The notes below the pieces were generated by a model that saw nothing but the letters and a program-made list of their open reading frames with translations, had not been told where the DNA came from and made no database searches. Below, piece after piece: positions 24,121 to 35,486 of a stretch of DNA of 64,000 nt. The translations under genes were made by a program, and so were the position numbers. Numbering within the stretch: the stretch's first letter is position 1; each line of letters starts with the position of its first letter. This DNA comes from Lophium mytilinum (Eukaryota; Ascomycota; Dothideomycetes; Mytilinidiales; Mytilinidiaceae): contig MU004196.1 in the NCBI GenBank assembly GCA_010093605.1, positions 956,255-1,020,254 of the forward strand. Direction: 5' to 3'.

Positions 24121-27100
24121 GGTGGCGAACGGGCGGGAGCGGTGCAAATGTTGGAAGTGGTGGTAGTGGTGGAAATGGTGGAAGATGTCGAGCAAAGCTG
24201 GATGACTCGAGGACGGCTGGCTATATCGGGCCGGCAGCAATGGTCACCCGTGGATGAGGTGAGAGAGAGAGAGTGGGAGACGACGCGGTATATCAAGTAC
24301 GCGGAGAGCTCGGAAGGGCAGTGCAGTGAGCAGTGGAGAATTGGAGAGACGTGGTGGAGTGCGTGGGAGTGAAGGTGCGGGTGGTGAGGGCACTTTGTAT
24401 CAGGCACCTCAGGGCGCATCTGCAGGCCTGGCAGAACTAGGACTTTTCCGAGCGACATCCCACGCGCAGGGGCCCCGGCTGTCGCAATGACCATCGGGCC
24501 CTTGTCGTCTGGGCACGACCTGGCGGGCGAAGGTTGCGGCGGTTAGGAAAAATGAGTTGTGCTGCACGCTAACGATCCGAGGAGTCGCTGATCGCTGAAC
24601 CAACCCCAGCCTCGATTCGCCGCCCGCTGAAATTTGTCGGCCGGCTGGTGGCCTCTTGATTTTCAAGACCCAGAGCCCACAGCCGGCCATTCGCCCAGCG
24701 CCAGCATTAGCATTCTCGGGACCACCTCTGCGCTGGCTTCGGCTCGGGCACCAGAGAACCAGCCGGCCACCGCGTCGCGTCGCCCATCGCCTGTCGCCAG
24801 AGAGCGTGCGTGCAGTGCAGAGTGCAGGCCGAGCGTGGGCAGTTGCAGTTACAGGCTGTGGGGCATGGGCTCATCAAGGTGCTGCTCTCTCGCTCTTGTG
24901 ACACCACGTCAAAGCCCCAGTTTTTGCGATGCAGCGCGTGAGGCCGCCCAGAGACACCCTCATCGGTGGGCCGACACCCGTGCTTTTGTCTGCCACCGCT
25001 GGAGGTCCCCTGATGCGTGCCGAAGAATTCGAAAACGTCGGTTTCGACAGTTTGATGGCTCTCTGCCCATCTCAGACGGGTCAGACAGCGTCAGAACACA
25101 CTGCCATTTCATCTTCAACCGCGCTGAACGCCTCTTTATGGCGACTCATGCGTCGTTCACGTTAAGGTCCCGACGGTCCGTACCTTTAATCCATCCTGCC
25201 GCGAGCAGCGGCGGCCAAGCGTAATGTCCAGGGTGTCTTGTCTATCTCGCTCGGTGGTTCCCAGCAGCACTGAAACCCCTAGCGTGTCTTCTGCCTTTGT
25301 AGTCCGCGCTGCCTATCCGAGGCAGAATACATCTATTGCAAGATCTAGTCCAAGTCAATTCAAGTCAGGTTCCAAGTTCCAAGTCAAAAGCATCATGAGC
25401 ATTAGCAGTACTGTGAGTATCTCTAGCGCAATCGACGCATTCGGCCCTCGCCTGAAGTCATGATGGCCTCGATCCAGCTGTCTCACAATCTTCACCACGA
25501 GAACGCAATCTTGCGCCCAGCGCTGCTCCCGCTATCAAACCTGTTCTGCTAGCGGCCTCAGGGCGGCAATCTATTCGTGGACGCCGTCACTGGGCCTGTG
25601 TCTTCCCGTGCAGCTTGCCCGTTGAGGTCAAGCAGCCTCGTCTCAGCAATCTGATTGCCCGTCCGGGTCACGATCGCAAACGGGTGAGGGTGTGCGCCGT
25701 CACACAGCATGGCCTTGGTTCTGCTGAGCAAAGCAGCACCGGCCTTGGACGCAGGGGCGCCGTCTTATGCTCAGCCCTGTATGCTGAGAAGCCGTCGCAG
25801 GATTTGCCCCAGGAATGCGCCTGATCAGGCGGATGATGGACAGAGGACTACGGAATGTGCTGCTGCTGCTATCAACTCCTCGTTGCGCGCTTGCTGCGGC
25901 GAGAATGCCATCTGGCCGGGCACCCGCAGCGCAAGACGTTATCTAGTACCACCATCGCGCCCTCGAGTCTTCACGCTAGGTCACGATCAGTCTGTCCTGC
26001 TTCAGAGTTCACGCGAGCCTCACGCCAGGGCAATTTGGAGCTGGTAGCCGCGTGGAGTCGCACCGGGCCCGCTCGATCTTGCAGCTAGCCATATCGCCGC
26101 CAAACAGCCGTCCGAATGCGCGCTGCCGGCGCTGCCATTGACGTTGGAGGCGCCCTGGCCCCAGTTTCCTCTTGCGCTGCTATCAGGACATTTCTGGCGC
26201 CCCCTGGGCCCAATCAGTCCTCATTCATGGCGTCGGTTCGCCCCAGCACTCCAGGAGTACGCGACGTCAGCCAGCCTGCGCCCTAGCCTTGCCAGTTCTT
26301 CTCACCAATCACCCGAAAAGAACGAGCCAGAACAGGGGCAGGAATTCTTGATTGCCGTATGCAGGACCCTGGCAGGCCTCTTCAGTTCAGCAGCCTGGCC
26401 TGGATTGCTCAGCGGCTGCGAGGTGAGACGGAAGGGGGCGTTCACGAACAGGCGTTCACTCACCGTTCACCCACGCTTCACCACGGCAGCGGCTGCAGTC
26501 ACCGGACGTCGACGCGTTCGCGGGCCTCTTTCTGTCACTTCCTGCGGCAAAAATGTGATATCGAAGCTCTCTCCGCCTTCGTGCTGCACGCCGCGCCTCT
26601 TTCCCCTCAGAGTGTGGAGAAGTTGGACTGGCTGACTGCAATGCCCGCAGCTCGTGCAGGCACAGGCCCTGCACCTGCATCCAGTCAAGCGCACTACTGC
26701 TGTTGACTTGCATATGCTTCCATCTGCTATTCGCCATTGTCGCTGGGATGGCACAGACGGCCGCTGTCAACCCCCACGCCGCCAGGTGCCCATGAAGACG
26801 CCCAGCCTGTTTTCCCCAAGCGTTCATGGCACTCTATCGCGGATCGCCAGAGCAGCGTCAGCGCAAAGCGAGATTGCCAGGACAGCGAGAGCAAACCCCA
26901 GTAGTTGCACCTCTCCAACAGGCCCCAGACGCTGTTATCGTCGAGTTTCGACCTTAGCAGTGTTTGGTCTGGCGCGGCCTGCCCGAGGCTGCCGAAGCAC
27001 TGTCGTTAATATCGCTCTATGCGCGCGTTCCCGCTCTCATCTTCCCGTGCCGTACGCTCTATCGTGGCCCCTCTTCGTCCTGGACCCTCTCTGCCCTCTT

Positions 27101-30100
27101 CTGGACACCCTCTGGGCAGGCTGCCACTCTGGGTGCTCGCCCTCATCTCGCCGCAGCTGAGACCAGGCGCCAATAAGCCATCGGCAGCCCCGCAGACTTG
27201 CAGGATCGCAAGATGCTTTTGGCGGCTGCTGGCGCGAGGGTGTGTTGCGTGCTTCCCCACAAAAACGCAACCGACGGCTTGCGGCAGCGAGGACAGATCC
27301 GCGCCCGATCACCACGATCGGCCTCAACCTTTCTGCCTCCATTGTCGCTCTCCTTTTCGGGGCATTACAATCGGTCAATCGCGCACGCCTTCGTTACACC
27401 ACCAACAGCGCAGGATAGGGGCCAATGCTGAGGGTGTTGTGGCGGATTCCAGGCCTAGCAACATCCAAGCACCCGTCGGCCTCTCCAGGCTGACTTCGCT
27501 TCTACGCCGTGTCTGCACAGTTCGCAAAGTTTGCGTCGCGCTGCCTGCTGTGTGAACCAACACGCCACCCTGTTTGCCACAGGCGCTTCGAGATTTCCCT
27601 GCTGTACTATGTATGTCCAAGGAGCCTCGTCTCGGCGTGCGTGGGCGCCGGATCTGCGTGCGGCGAAGCTGGTACCGATGCAATATCTGCAAGACGAGAG
27701 AGGGATCTGACCATTCCCGGAACGACGTCGCGCCTGCGCTATTTGTGCTATTTCTGCATCCAGATCCCCGTCGTCGTCAAACTGTGGTTGACGCAATTGA
27801 CTCTGCATGAGCAATTTGCGTTGCTGGGGCAGGCAATCTTGCAGATAGAGCAGCAGTGCATGTGTATTGACTGCTTTCCCCCAGCATCCGTGGCGGCACC
27901 GAGATGGCCAAGAGGAGCATCCCGAGCGTCAACATGAAGCGAAGCATGCACTCCAATCCCGTTGCAAGGTTGATACAGTGCTTACCCGTGTGTAGACTCG
28001 AAACGCACGCCTCCAGTTGCCTCCCGAGCGGTGCGTCGCGTAGAGGCACAACCTCAGGCAAAAACTGCGGGGAATCGTCGTAGGCCTCCACGTCGATGAG
28101 CACCGTCGTGCCAAAAACGTGGACAATCTGTACTACCTCATCCCTAGGGACGAAGTCGTACTCACCCGAAGCCGACAAGCTCGAGGTCGTGAGGCCACCG
28201 GGATTCACTCCGCTCGGAGAGGGAGCGCGTTGCATCGCATTGCATTCTCACTGCCATTATGGTGCGAGAGCACGCAAGGACATCACCCATCACCGGATGG
28301 CCACAAAGGGTCTGTCCACAGCAGCAGCTGGAGCGCGCCACGAGAGGTTGACACGGCGTGTTCATAGTCTGTGTGAATTGGCCCCGAAGAATGCGTAGGT
28401 ACTGTACGTCCTGCATTGACTACACTGCGCTGAGGCATTTTCATCAATCAGCAAACTCTTCTGTGCCTTTCCAAGCGACAGCATGGACCTGGAGGTACAT
28501 GCACGAGCACGAATGCAATCCACCTGCATTCCCGTTCCGATCGATTGCCTTTCTGCCTCTCCGGTGCCTTGCGCGCCTTGCTCCACATCTGCAGCCATCT
28601 CCATCGCCTCGAATTCCAATATTCCTCGATAATGACTAATCTACTCACCTTTGCGTCACCTCAACCGGCCCTATTAACCACACATACCAGCACTCGCACA
28701 AAGCACAAGGCTCCACACCTTCGCTGCCTCCAGCCGCCGTCAAACCAAACCACGCCAGCATGTCCACTCACACCACCGCCAACGCCGGGCATGCGGCGTT
28801 TCAGGCTCCCGCCACCCCAGCCCCAGCCGAGTCATCCGAAAACCGAGTGCTTCTGTCTCTCTGTGTATCGCCGCGCGCGGCAGCCAACAAGATCTTGACA
28901 GCTGGCCGGCGGGAAGATCTGCGGAGGTAGCACCGACCCAATTGCGCGCTCATGTCATGAATCTGAGACGGACGGGCCGTTGCTCGCTAGCCGCCAACGC
29001 GCACTGACGGTTGCAGGATTTCGTTGGGACGCTGGGACTTTGGACGTCGGGACTGCAGAGAGTAGGTGGGTGAGGGGAGTCCTTGCAAGAGCGCCCTGGT
29101 ATATACCTCATTCTTTGCACGTGAGAGTGGGAAGGCATGCGCTGATCTCCCGTCGAGGGGGGTGAGTGTGCAGCATGGGTGTGGGCGTTTTCGCCTGGAT
29201 TTGCCTGAGTTTGCCTGTTGCCTCGGGCGTTTTGGGGGCAGGCGAAAGAGGGATTGGCGACGCCGATGTCGGATTTGGGAGGATTTGTTACGTTATAGAT
29301 GGGATAGATTGGACTTGGCGATGGGTGGGAGGGATAGGGGAGTGGAGCAAGATGCATGCAGTCATAGTTGAGCGACGTTGAATCATCGATGGCGTGAGAT
29401 ACACGTACCTGACTGACTAATCGTACGATGGATACGGACGAAAGGTTGGCATGCGGGTACGTGCTCGGGAGTTCGTTTGAGTGAGTTTTTTGGGTGTACC
29501 TAAGTGAGTTGTTGCGAGTCATGCGAAATTGTGGTGGTTTTGACGAAAGCCAGTGAGTAGGAGGGTGGTTGGGGGATGGGGTGTGATTGGGCGAGGTGGA
29601 CGACGTCGAAGTATCTGCACGTGGCGTAGTCGCTTTAGATGGACGTCAGTTCTTCTCCAACACCTCGTCCACGTTTTCGTAGAAGATACTGCCATGAAGT
29701 GAGTGCTGAAATGATACAATCGGAACCGTACAAGGTAAGAAAGACATGAGGTGAGAATAGCGCTATGGGAGATCTTCCGCGCCGATCCGCACAACCTCGA
29801 GATCTTCGTGCGAAAATATCTTAGCCGCAACCACAGACGTCAGGTATCGTGAACAGCTTGGCGACTTCCTCAATCTTCACACAATCTAGATTTCCGTACT
29901 CTTCTCTACTTCAAACACAACTTTTCATTTTTCTCCAAACCTTCCGATTACTCTCTTATCATAACCCAAGAGCGGTGAAGACGCATCCCCCACCTCACGT
30001 GAAGAAAAAAGCAACTCCCCTCCATCTCCACATCACCCAAAACTTACAGCCTCCCTCTCTATCTTTCTCCTACACTCTCTCCGCATCATTCCCTAGTCTC

Positions 30101-30104
30101 CACC
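24121..30104. other. Long gene-free GC-rich region upstream of the Ecl1-like gene
   Basis: About 6 kb with overlapping frames on both strands (for example 26654-27160 plus and 28950-29522 minus) and no recognisable protein, intron pattern or domain. The part near 29850-30104 is pyrimidine-rich and AC-rich and is the probable promoter and leader of the phosphatase gene. The rest could be a long regulatory region or leader of the Ecl1-like gene, or non-coding RNA. The sequence alone does not decide this. Confidence 0.45.
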
Positions 30105-31226
30105 ATGTACCCCAACTACACCCCCGACCTCCACCTCGCCCTCCGCACCGTCCACCGCGCCACCCTTCTCACCAAATCCATCCTCCGCCTCCTCAACAAC
30201 TCCATCGCGGCGGAAACAAAACCCGACGCCTCCCCCGTCACCATCGCCGACTTCGCCGCCCAATGCCTCATCATCGCCGCCCTCCGCGCCCACCACCCCG
30301 CCGACAGCTTCGTCGGCGAAGAGAGCGCGGCGGCGCTGCGCGCGAACCCCGCGTTGCGCGAAGCCGTGTGGGCCTTAGTATCATCGGCGTCGAGCGAGGC
30401 TTTGACGGGGCTGGGGGAGGGGGATGGCGAGGGAGTGGAGGCGTTAGCGGTGCCGCAGACGATGGAGGAGATGCTTGATGTGATCGATGTGGGGCTCGGC
30501 GAGCAGACGAAGGAGGGCAGGGTGTGGGTGCTTGATCCGGTGGACGGGACAGCGACGTTTATGAAGGGGCAGCAGTATGTCGTTGCGCTGGCGCTGTTGG
30601 TGGATGGGGTGCAGAAAGTGGGGGTGCTGGCGGCGCCGAATCTGCGGTGGGACGTTAGAGCGGGAGGAGGGGCGGGGCAGAAGATTCATGAGGATTTGGT
30701 GGATGGGGAGGGGTGGGGGGTTGTGCTGAGTGCGGTTGAGGGGGAGGGGGCCTGGGTGAGGCGGGTTGAGGAAGAGGGGTATGGGGAGGCCGTGCGGATT
30801 GGGGTGGATGACAGGGAGAGGCGGTTGGAGGAGTTGGATTTCGTGGAGGCGGCGCCGGGCTCGACGACGCTTTCGCAGGAGAGCCATAGGAGGGTTGCGG
30901 AGGGGTTGGGGGCGAAGTGGCCGGGGACGCAGCTGTGGAGCCAGCAGATGAAGTACGTGGCGCTGTCCCTAGGGGCTGTGGATGTGATGCTCAGGATACC
31001 GAAGACGAAAGACCGCTTCACGCAGGTATGGGATCATGCTGGGGGACAGCTTATCTTCCAGGAGACAGGAGGCAAGATCCAGGATTTGAATGGCGGAGCT
31101 ATTGATCTTGCCCAGGGAAGGAAGCTTAAGGGAGAGAGGAATTTTGGCATGATTGCTGCGAGGCCGTGGTGTTGGGAGAAGGTAAACGAAGCTGCGAAAG
31201 AGGCGGTAGCGGCATTGGGCTTTTAG
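30105..31226 (+). CDS. 3'(2'),5'-bisphosphate nucleotidase (HAL2/MET22-like)
   Basis: An intronless 373-aa protein of the inositol monophosphatase superfamily. Metal-site motifs are in order: SPVTIADFAAQ (Asp49), GEES (71-74), DPVDGT (144-149) and WDHAGG (309-314). The length and the opening (LRTVHRATLLTKSI) match Hal2/Met22, which hydrolyses PAP to AMP and relieves sulfate-assimilation and salt stress. After DPVDGT it reads ATFMKGQQY rather than the KGFLRG form of yeast Hal2, so it is more likely a paralogous subfamily; I therefore leave the symbol empty. A long GC-rich, Gly/Glu-rich stretch (residues 100-116) inserts before the DPVDGT domain. The start is preceded by a CT-rich leader. It is convergent with the TAG1-like gene. 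Confidence 0.85.
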   Translation: MYPNYTPDLHLALRTVHRATLLTKSILRLLNNSIAAETKPDASPVTIADFAAQCLIIAALRAHHPADSFVGEESAAALRANPALREAVWALVSSASSEALTGLGEGDGEGVEALAVPQTMEEMLDVIDVGLGEQTKEGRVWVLDPVDGTATFMKGQQYVVALALLVDGVQKVGVLAAPNLRWDVRAGGGAGQKIHEDLVDGEGWGVVLSAVEGEGAWVRRVEEEGYGEAVRIGVDDRERRLEELDFVEAAPGSTTLSQESHRRVAEGLGAKWPGTQLWSQQMKYVALSLGAVDVMLRIPKTKDRFTQVWDHAGGQLIFQETGGKIQDLNGGAIDLAQGRKLKGERNFGMIAARPWCWEKVNEAAKEAVAALGF

Positions 31227-32041
31227 GCGCAGTGACGAGGATTTCGATGGTAGATACCTCTTAGAACTCTGTAAAGCATGGGTTATATCTGGCACTCAAG
31301 ATTTCGATCCCTCCCGTGTTGCCGCAATGGACCCCTTGCGCGCTAGAAATCAGATCACAGAAATAGACTCAGTCTTAAGGTGGTGAGATGTAGTAACAGG
31401 ACCCAGTCTGTGCGATTTAAAGTCGATTTAGACATGTTATTAAAGTAGGCTTCATATTAGCTTGTAGAAAGAGGGTTAATTTTAAGGTCGCGAGATGTAC
31501 TAACGGGAGCCAGTCCGTGCGATTTGAGTTCGATTTGGGCATGTTATTGAGGTAGGCTTCAGATTAGCTTGTAGAAAGAAGCTTGGGTTTGAGGTCGCAA
31601 GATGTGTAAACGGGAGCTAGTCCGTGCGATTTTAAGTCGATTTGGGTATGTCATTGACAAGGCTTGTAAATAAGCGGCGGATTTTAATGACTTGTAACGA
31701 TCGATCATAAGAGATGGAAGGCAGTCCGAAGGCTACAAACTAGACATACTACGAAACACATGCTCCACAAGACTGACAAGCTGGGACGAACCACATGTTT
31801 CATAAAAGTATTTGCAAGAAAAAGAGCCTCCAAGGAGAAGTGTTAGAACAATGCTGCTCAAAGCCGCAATATGTACCGGTTCCACGATAAAAATCCTAAC
31901 CAGACGTAGCCAAACCAGTCCCAATCCCAGACGCCAACAAGCCTAGACTACGAAATCCGACCCAAGACCAAACCGACCATATACAAAGATCAAATACAAC
32001 CGCAACCAGCGCCGGACTTATTTCATTCAGATTCAACCCCT
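31227..32041. other. Convergent 3' intergenic region with a tandem repeat
   Basis: About 815 bp between two convergent stops. It holds the 107-bp tandem repeat listed separately, and otherwise nothing recognised. Confidence 0.6.
31376..31680. repeat. 107-bp tandem repeat, about 2.8 units
   Basis: Units start at 31376, 31483 and 31590, an exact 107-bp spacing. Each contains GTGCGATTT, TCGATTT and TGTTATT-like words and ends with GGCTT...TTGTA-like sequence. Many differences between units are C/T or A/G transitions. The third unit is truncated near 31680. Confidence 0.85.
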
Positions 32042-34912
32042 TTACAGTCTCACATTCGCGCCGATTGCCTTGCCTTGGTACCAGATCCTCTGATTCCACA
32101 AACCGACCCGAACGCCCACCTCCGCGAACGCACTGAGCTTTAATTGCCCACCCAGCGCTTTACGGATAGCGTCGTAGCCCACACCCCCGATGCTCCAGTC
32201 CACCGGGAGCCGCGGCGACTCGGACAGCCCGGGTGGGACAGCGAAGGGCAGCTCGTAGAGGATCTTGCCTGCGGGGTCGCCCTCGTAGAAGGAGGTGGCG
32301 TTGAGGTGAGTGATGTAGAGGGTAGTGGTAGAGAGAGGAGATGCCAGGGTGAAGATGGCGGTGCTGGAGATGAGGTGCATCTGTAGGGAGTTAGTACTCA
32401 TGATTGGACGTCAAGTATGTGGATAAAGGGTGACTGTACGTACAGTGGCGTCTTTGATGAAGTGGGGGCCATCGTCTTCGGGGCCATCAGGGTCGTCGCC
32501 GTCGGAAGGTTTCTTAGGGCTGCTAAGGGAAGGAGTGGGAAGATCGATGCCGAATGCCGAGAGTGCAAAGCCGAGAGCGGGCTGCGAAGGGATGGTGCCA
32601 TTGTGGGTCTTCAGTGTTAGAGTGGTATTGTAACCTACTTTTATTAGTCCTTTGAAGATGGCGACTGGGCGAAGTGGATTACCTGAGATGTACTGAGATA
32701 GCAATTCTCTACCGACAGCCTTGCCTTTCTCCCCACTATTACCAAATGGATCATAAACTGCCGTGATAGTGACGTTGGTGTTGTTTCCAGGAACGACGAA
32801 GACGTTAGTGGCAGTTGCCGATCCAAGTATAGTATCATTCACAAGGATATTGATATTGAAATACGGCACTGTCGCAGAGTAGTTGGTGGGATTGGTAAAG
32901 TTCACTTCAGCTTGCAGCGTGAGGGACGTGGCACCCGTGTCAAGAATTTTCAGATTTCCAATTTTGGGAGACAAGGAGCCGATTGAGCCTCCATCCTTTC
33001 CAATTGCTACGCCGAAACGATGAATTAGCAATGCAGCGGTTGTTGCAAATTCGAAGTCGGGTTACGAACGTTTGACAGGTATCGTTCCCTCCGCTGGGAT
33101 CTGCCGCACTGCAAACTTGCCCATCGGGGTATCCATTCCTACGTCCACGTCGGCCTTGACCGTTAAATAGATTGCTTTGCCTCCGAATATAAGAGCTGAC
33201 ACAACCTCGCTAAACAAATCGTCGTCGGTGATCTCCAATGGGGCCTTTTTCACGGCCGACTTGACCAACAAGGAGGCTCCCTCATCATCATGGGCGTCAA
33301 TCCTTGATGAGCTAGCCTTCTGCCATTTGTCTAGATGCAATATGCCAAGCGGCTTGTTCTTGTAAAATACGTCCGCGATCGCTCGAACGCGGCTAACGTT
33401 GAGGGGGAAATTCATCTCTTCTGGAAGACCAACCAAAACGTTGATAGTCGCGGAAATTTGTGGCTGTGACTCCGGAGTACCAGGGTCAGCAAAGAGCTCA
33501 GGGAGGCTGAATTTGACATCTTCTAGAGAAAAGTTCTTGATCAAATGACCCATGCTCTTTCCTGCGAATGGAAGTGGAACGGTGATATCTTTAAGGAGGT
33601 CTCGTGTCCACTGAGGCGTCTTTGGATCCGGGAACTTGCAACAGTTGATGTAGATTGTGGCATCCTCTCCATGAATATATTTGCCTAAGAAGGTATCGAG
33701 TGGCGACTTGAGAGAGTTCGGGCATGCGGAGGTGAGGGCATCGGGCAATGAGTCAACACTGCCAGTAACGTTCACTTCGAGATCTGTCTTCGGTTCGACA
33801 TGTAATGGGGTGGTCTCTGCCTCACCCACTTTGATATACGAGTCTGAGGGCATACAATTGTCGACCATAACATCCACCGAAACAGGCGGCACGATGAAGT
33901 CGACAAGGTAGTCATTCTTGACCGTTATGGAGACATCCGCCCCCATCCCTTGGGATCCATTATTGGCTTCTCGGAGGTTGAGTTTGTTGATGTCGTACCG
34001 AGGAAGCGAAGGAACGTCGTTTCCTGTGGAAGAGGGACTATTAGCATCATTGAGTATCAGTGGCTAAAGCCTATAATGTGAATGCAACCTACCTTCAAAG
34101 AGCATTGATTGTTCAAGGATTTGATCACCCAAGTGGAAGATTCCAGACTTTAAGGGCACTCTAGCCTTGCCTTTCACTCGCAACTGGCCCAGACGGCCCT
34201 CCATCCAGTCATTGGCGATATTGCGGATCCCATCGAAGGAACCAGGTTCCAAGTTCGCGAAGAAAGAGACATGAGTAGTATGTCCGTTTCGTATGTTGAC
34301 CTTGATCCCGGGTATCTTCGCTGTCCCCACTAGGATGTTTCCGTACTCTGGGAGGTACACCTCAACGTTGGACGGTCCGCTCTCAACCTCTTTCGCGATC
34401 CAGGTCCCAAACTTTCCGATGTCTCGAGTCGACTTCTTCTCGACCTTCGAGGCGTCCAGCTTGAAGTCCCCTTGAACTTGCACTCGAACTCCAGTCTTCG
34501 TTAATGAGTCTAGGGAAAGCTTGGTGGGCTTGAAGTCCACGGCCTGCGTGGCATACTCTTCGACCGCTGCGGGGCCGAAGAAGCCGACCAGCATGATGAT
34601 AATGACCACCAGACATAGTAGGAATAGAGCGACGATGCTGGGCCATCTCCGCTTGCCCTTGGCGGAAGACTTGGAACCAGAGCGGCCGGTCAGAGAACGC
34701 AGGAGGGCTGTGGTAGCGCCGGTAGGGTGGTCGTTAGGCGGGTTATCTTCTTCATCATCGCTCTCGTTTCGTGCTAATAGTGGTGTTTGCTCCGTAGACC
34801 TGCTAGAAGGCTGCGATCGTGAGGATCGTGATGATTTCTGGGATCGTTGAGAGGCTGGTCGTGATGAGGGCGTTGGCGTGGCGCTCCGCGCGTCGCTGGA
34901 AGCTTCGGCCAT
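32042..34912 (-). CDS. TAG1-like vacuolar membrane protein (LEA/DUF3712)
   Basis: Five exons (34912-34093, 34023-33070, 33006-32683, 32634-32444, 32380-32042) give 875 aa. A Ser/Arg-rich cytoplasmic N-terminus with TPLLARNE, a dileucine-type vacuolar sorting-like motif, is followed by one transmembrane helix at residues 91-112 (PSIVALFLLCLVVIIIML). The large lumenal part has repeated LEA-2/DUF3712-type beta domains (VSITVKNDYLVDF, LQAEVNFTNPTNYSATVPY). It carries several N-glycosylation sequons. Such proteins are often annotated 'pre-rRNA processing'; the yeast member Tag1 is a vacuolar protein implicated in ending autophagy. Exon 3 to 4 removes a 48-nt intron whose sequence is itself open. 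The exon 2 donor is GTTCGT, chosen because it alone restores the phase into PIGKDGG. Confidence 0.85.
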
Positions 34913-35486
34913 GACAATCGGAGATGAGGTTCGTGAGAAGGGCTACAACATCATCTATACAGAAGAAAGTGGTAAGAAAGTGTGGTGGGTGGGTATAGGT
35001 GCAGCGGTTGCGTGTAGGATAAGGTGAGACGCAAGAAGGCCGTGGCGGCTCAGTGACGACAAGGACAGAGCGGCCAAGACCTCAGCCACTCCCAGGAACG
35101 AGAGAGTCGCGCCAGCTCACTGTTGTTTTCACATGGCCGGGGCTAATCCATACCCATATAAAAGCGATCTCGTACCGTTTCCGCCCCTACTTCTCCTCAA
35201 AATACCCTAATCGTCCCAGTGAATCCTTCTTCATGTGATGCGGACTCCACCTGCAACTCCACCGGGCGTGCCAGGGAGCCTTGACGATGCGGGCGCGATA
35301 GCCAATTAAAACCCCGCAATTGACGGTCCAATCACCTCGTCTTCTCCAGATTCTGATGTGACGCATGCGCCCTAAATTTTACAGCTCCCAGCCAGAACGT
35401 GACTGAACTTTCTCCCTAAAAGAGCCCCTACGCCCTCAATTGTACCCAATAGAGCTCAAACTTGCAAATTAGACGTCCATACTACA
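34913..35486. promoter_or_regulatory. Divergent promoter of the TAG1-like gene and OTC
   Basis: 574 bp separate the two divergent starts. CCAAT pentamers are present at 35302-35306 and 35328-35332, and another near 35445, all on the OTC side. No clear TATA box or Gcn4-type TGACTCA site was found. Confidence 0.55.

Noticed and set aside
26654-27160. 168-codon plus-strand frame in the GC-rich desert
   Set aside because: Competing frames exist on both strands, and the Cys/Arg/Ser-rich composition is that expected from GC-rich non-coding DNA.
28950-29522. 190-codon minus-strand frame
   Set aside because: It is low-complexity Pro/Ser/His sequence without known motifs and could be part of a leader; the evidence is not enough to call a gene.
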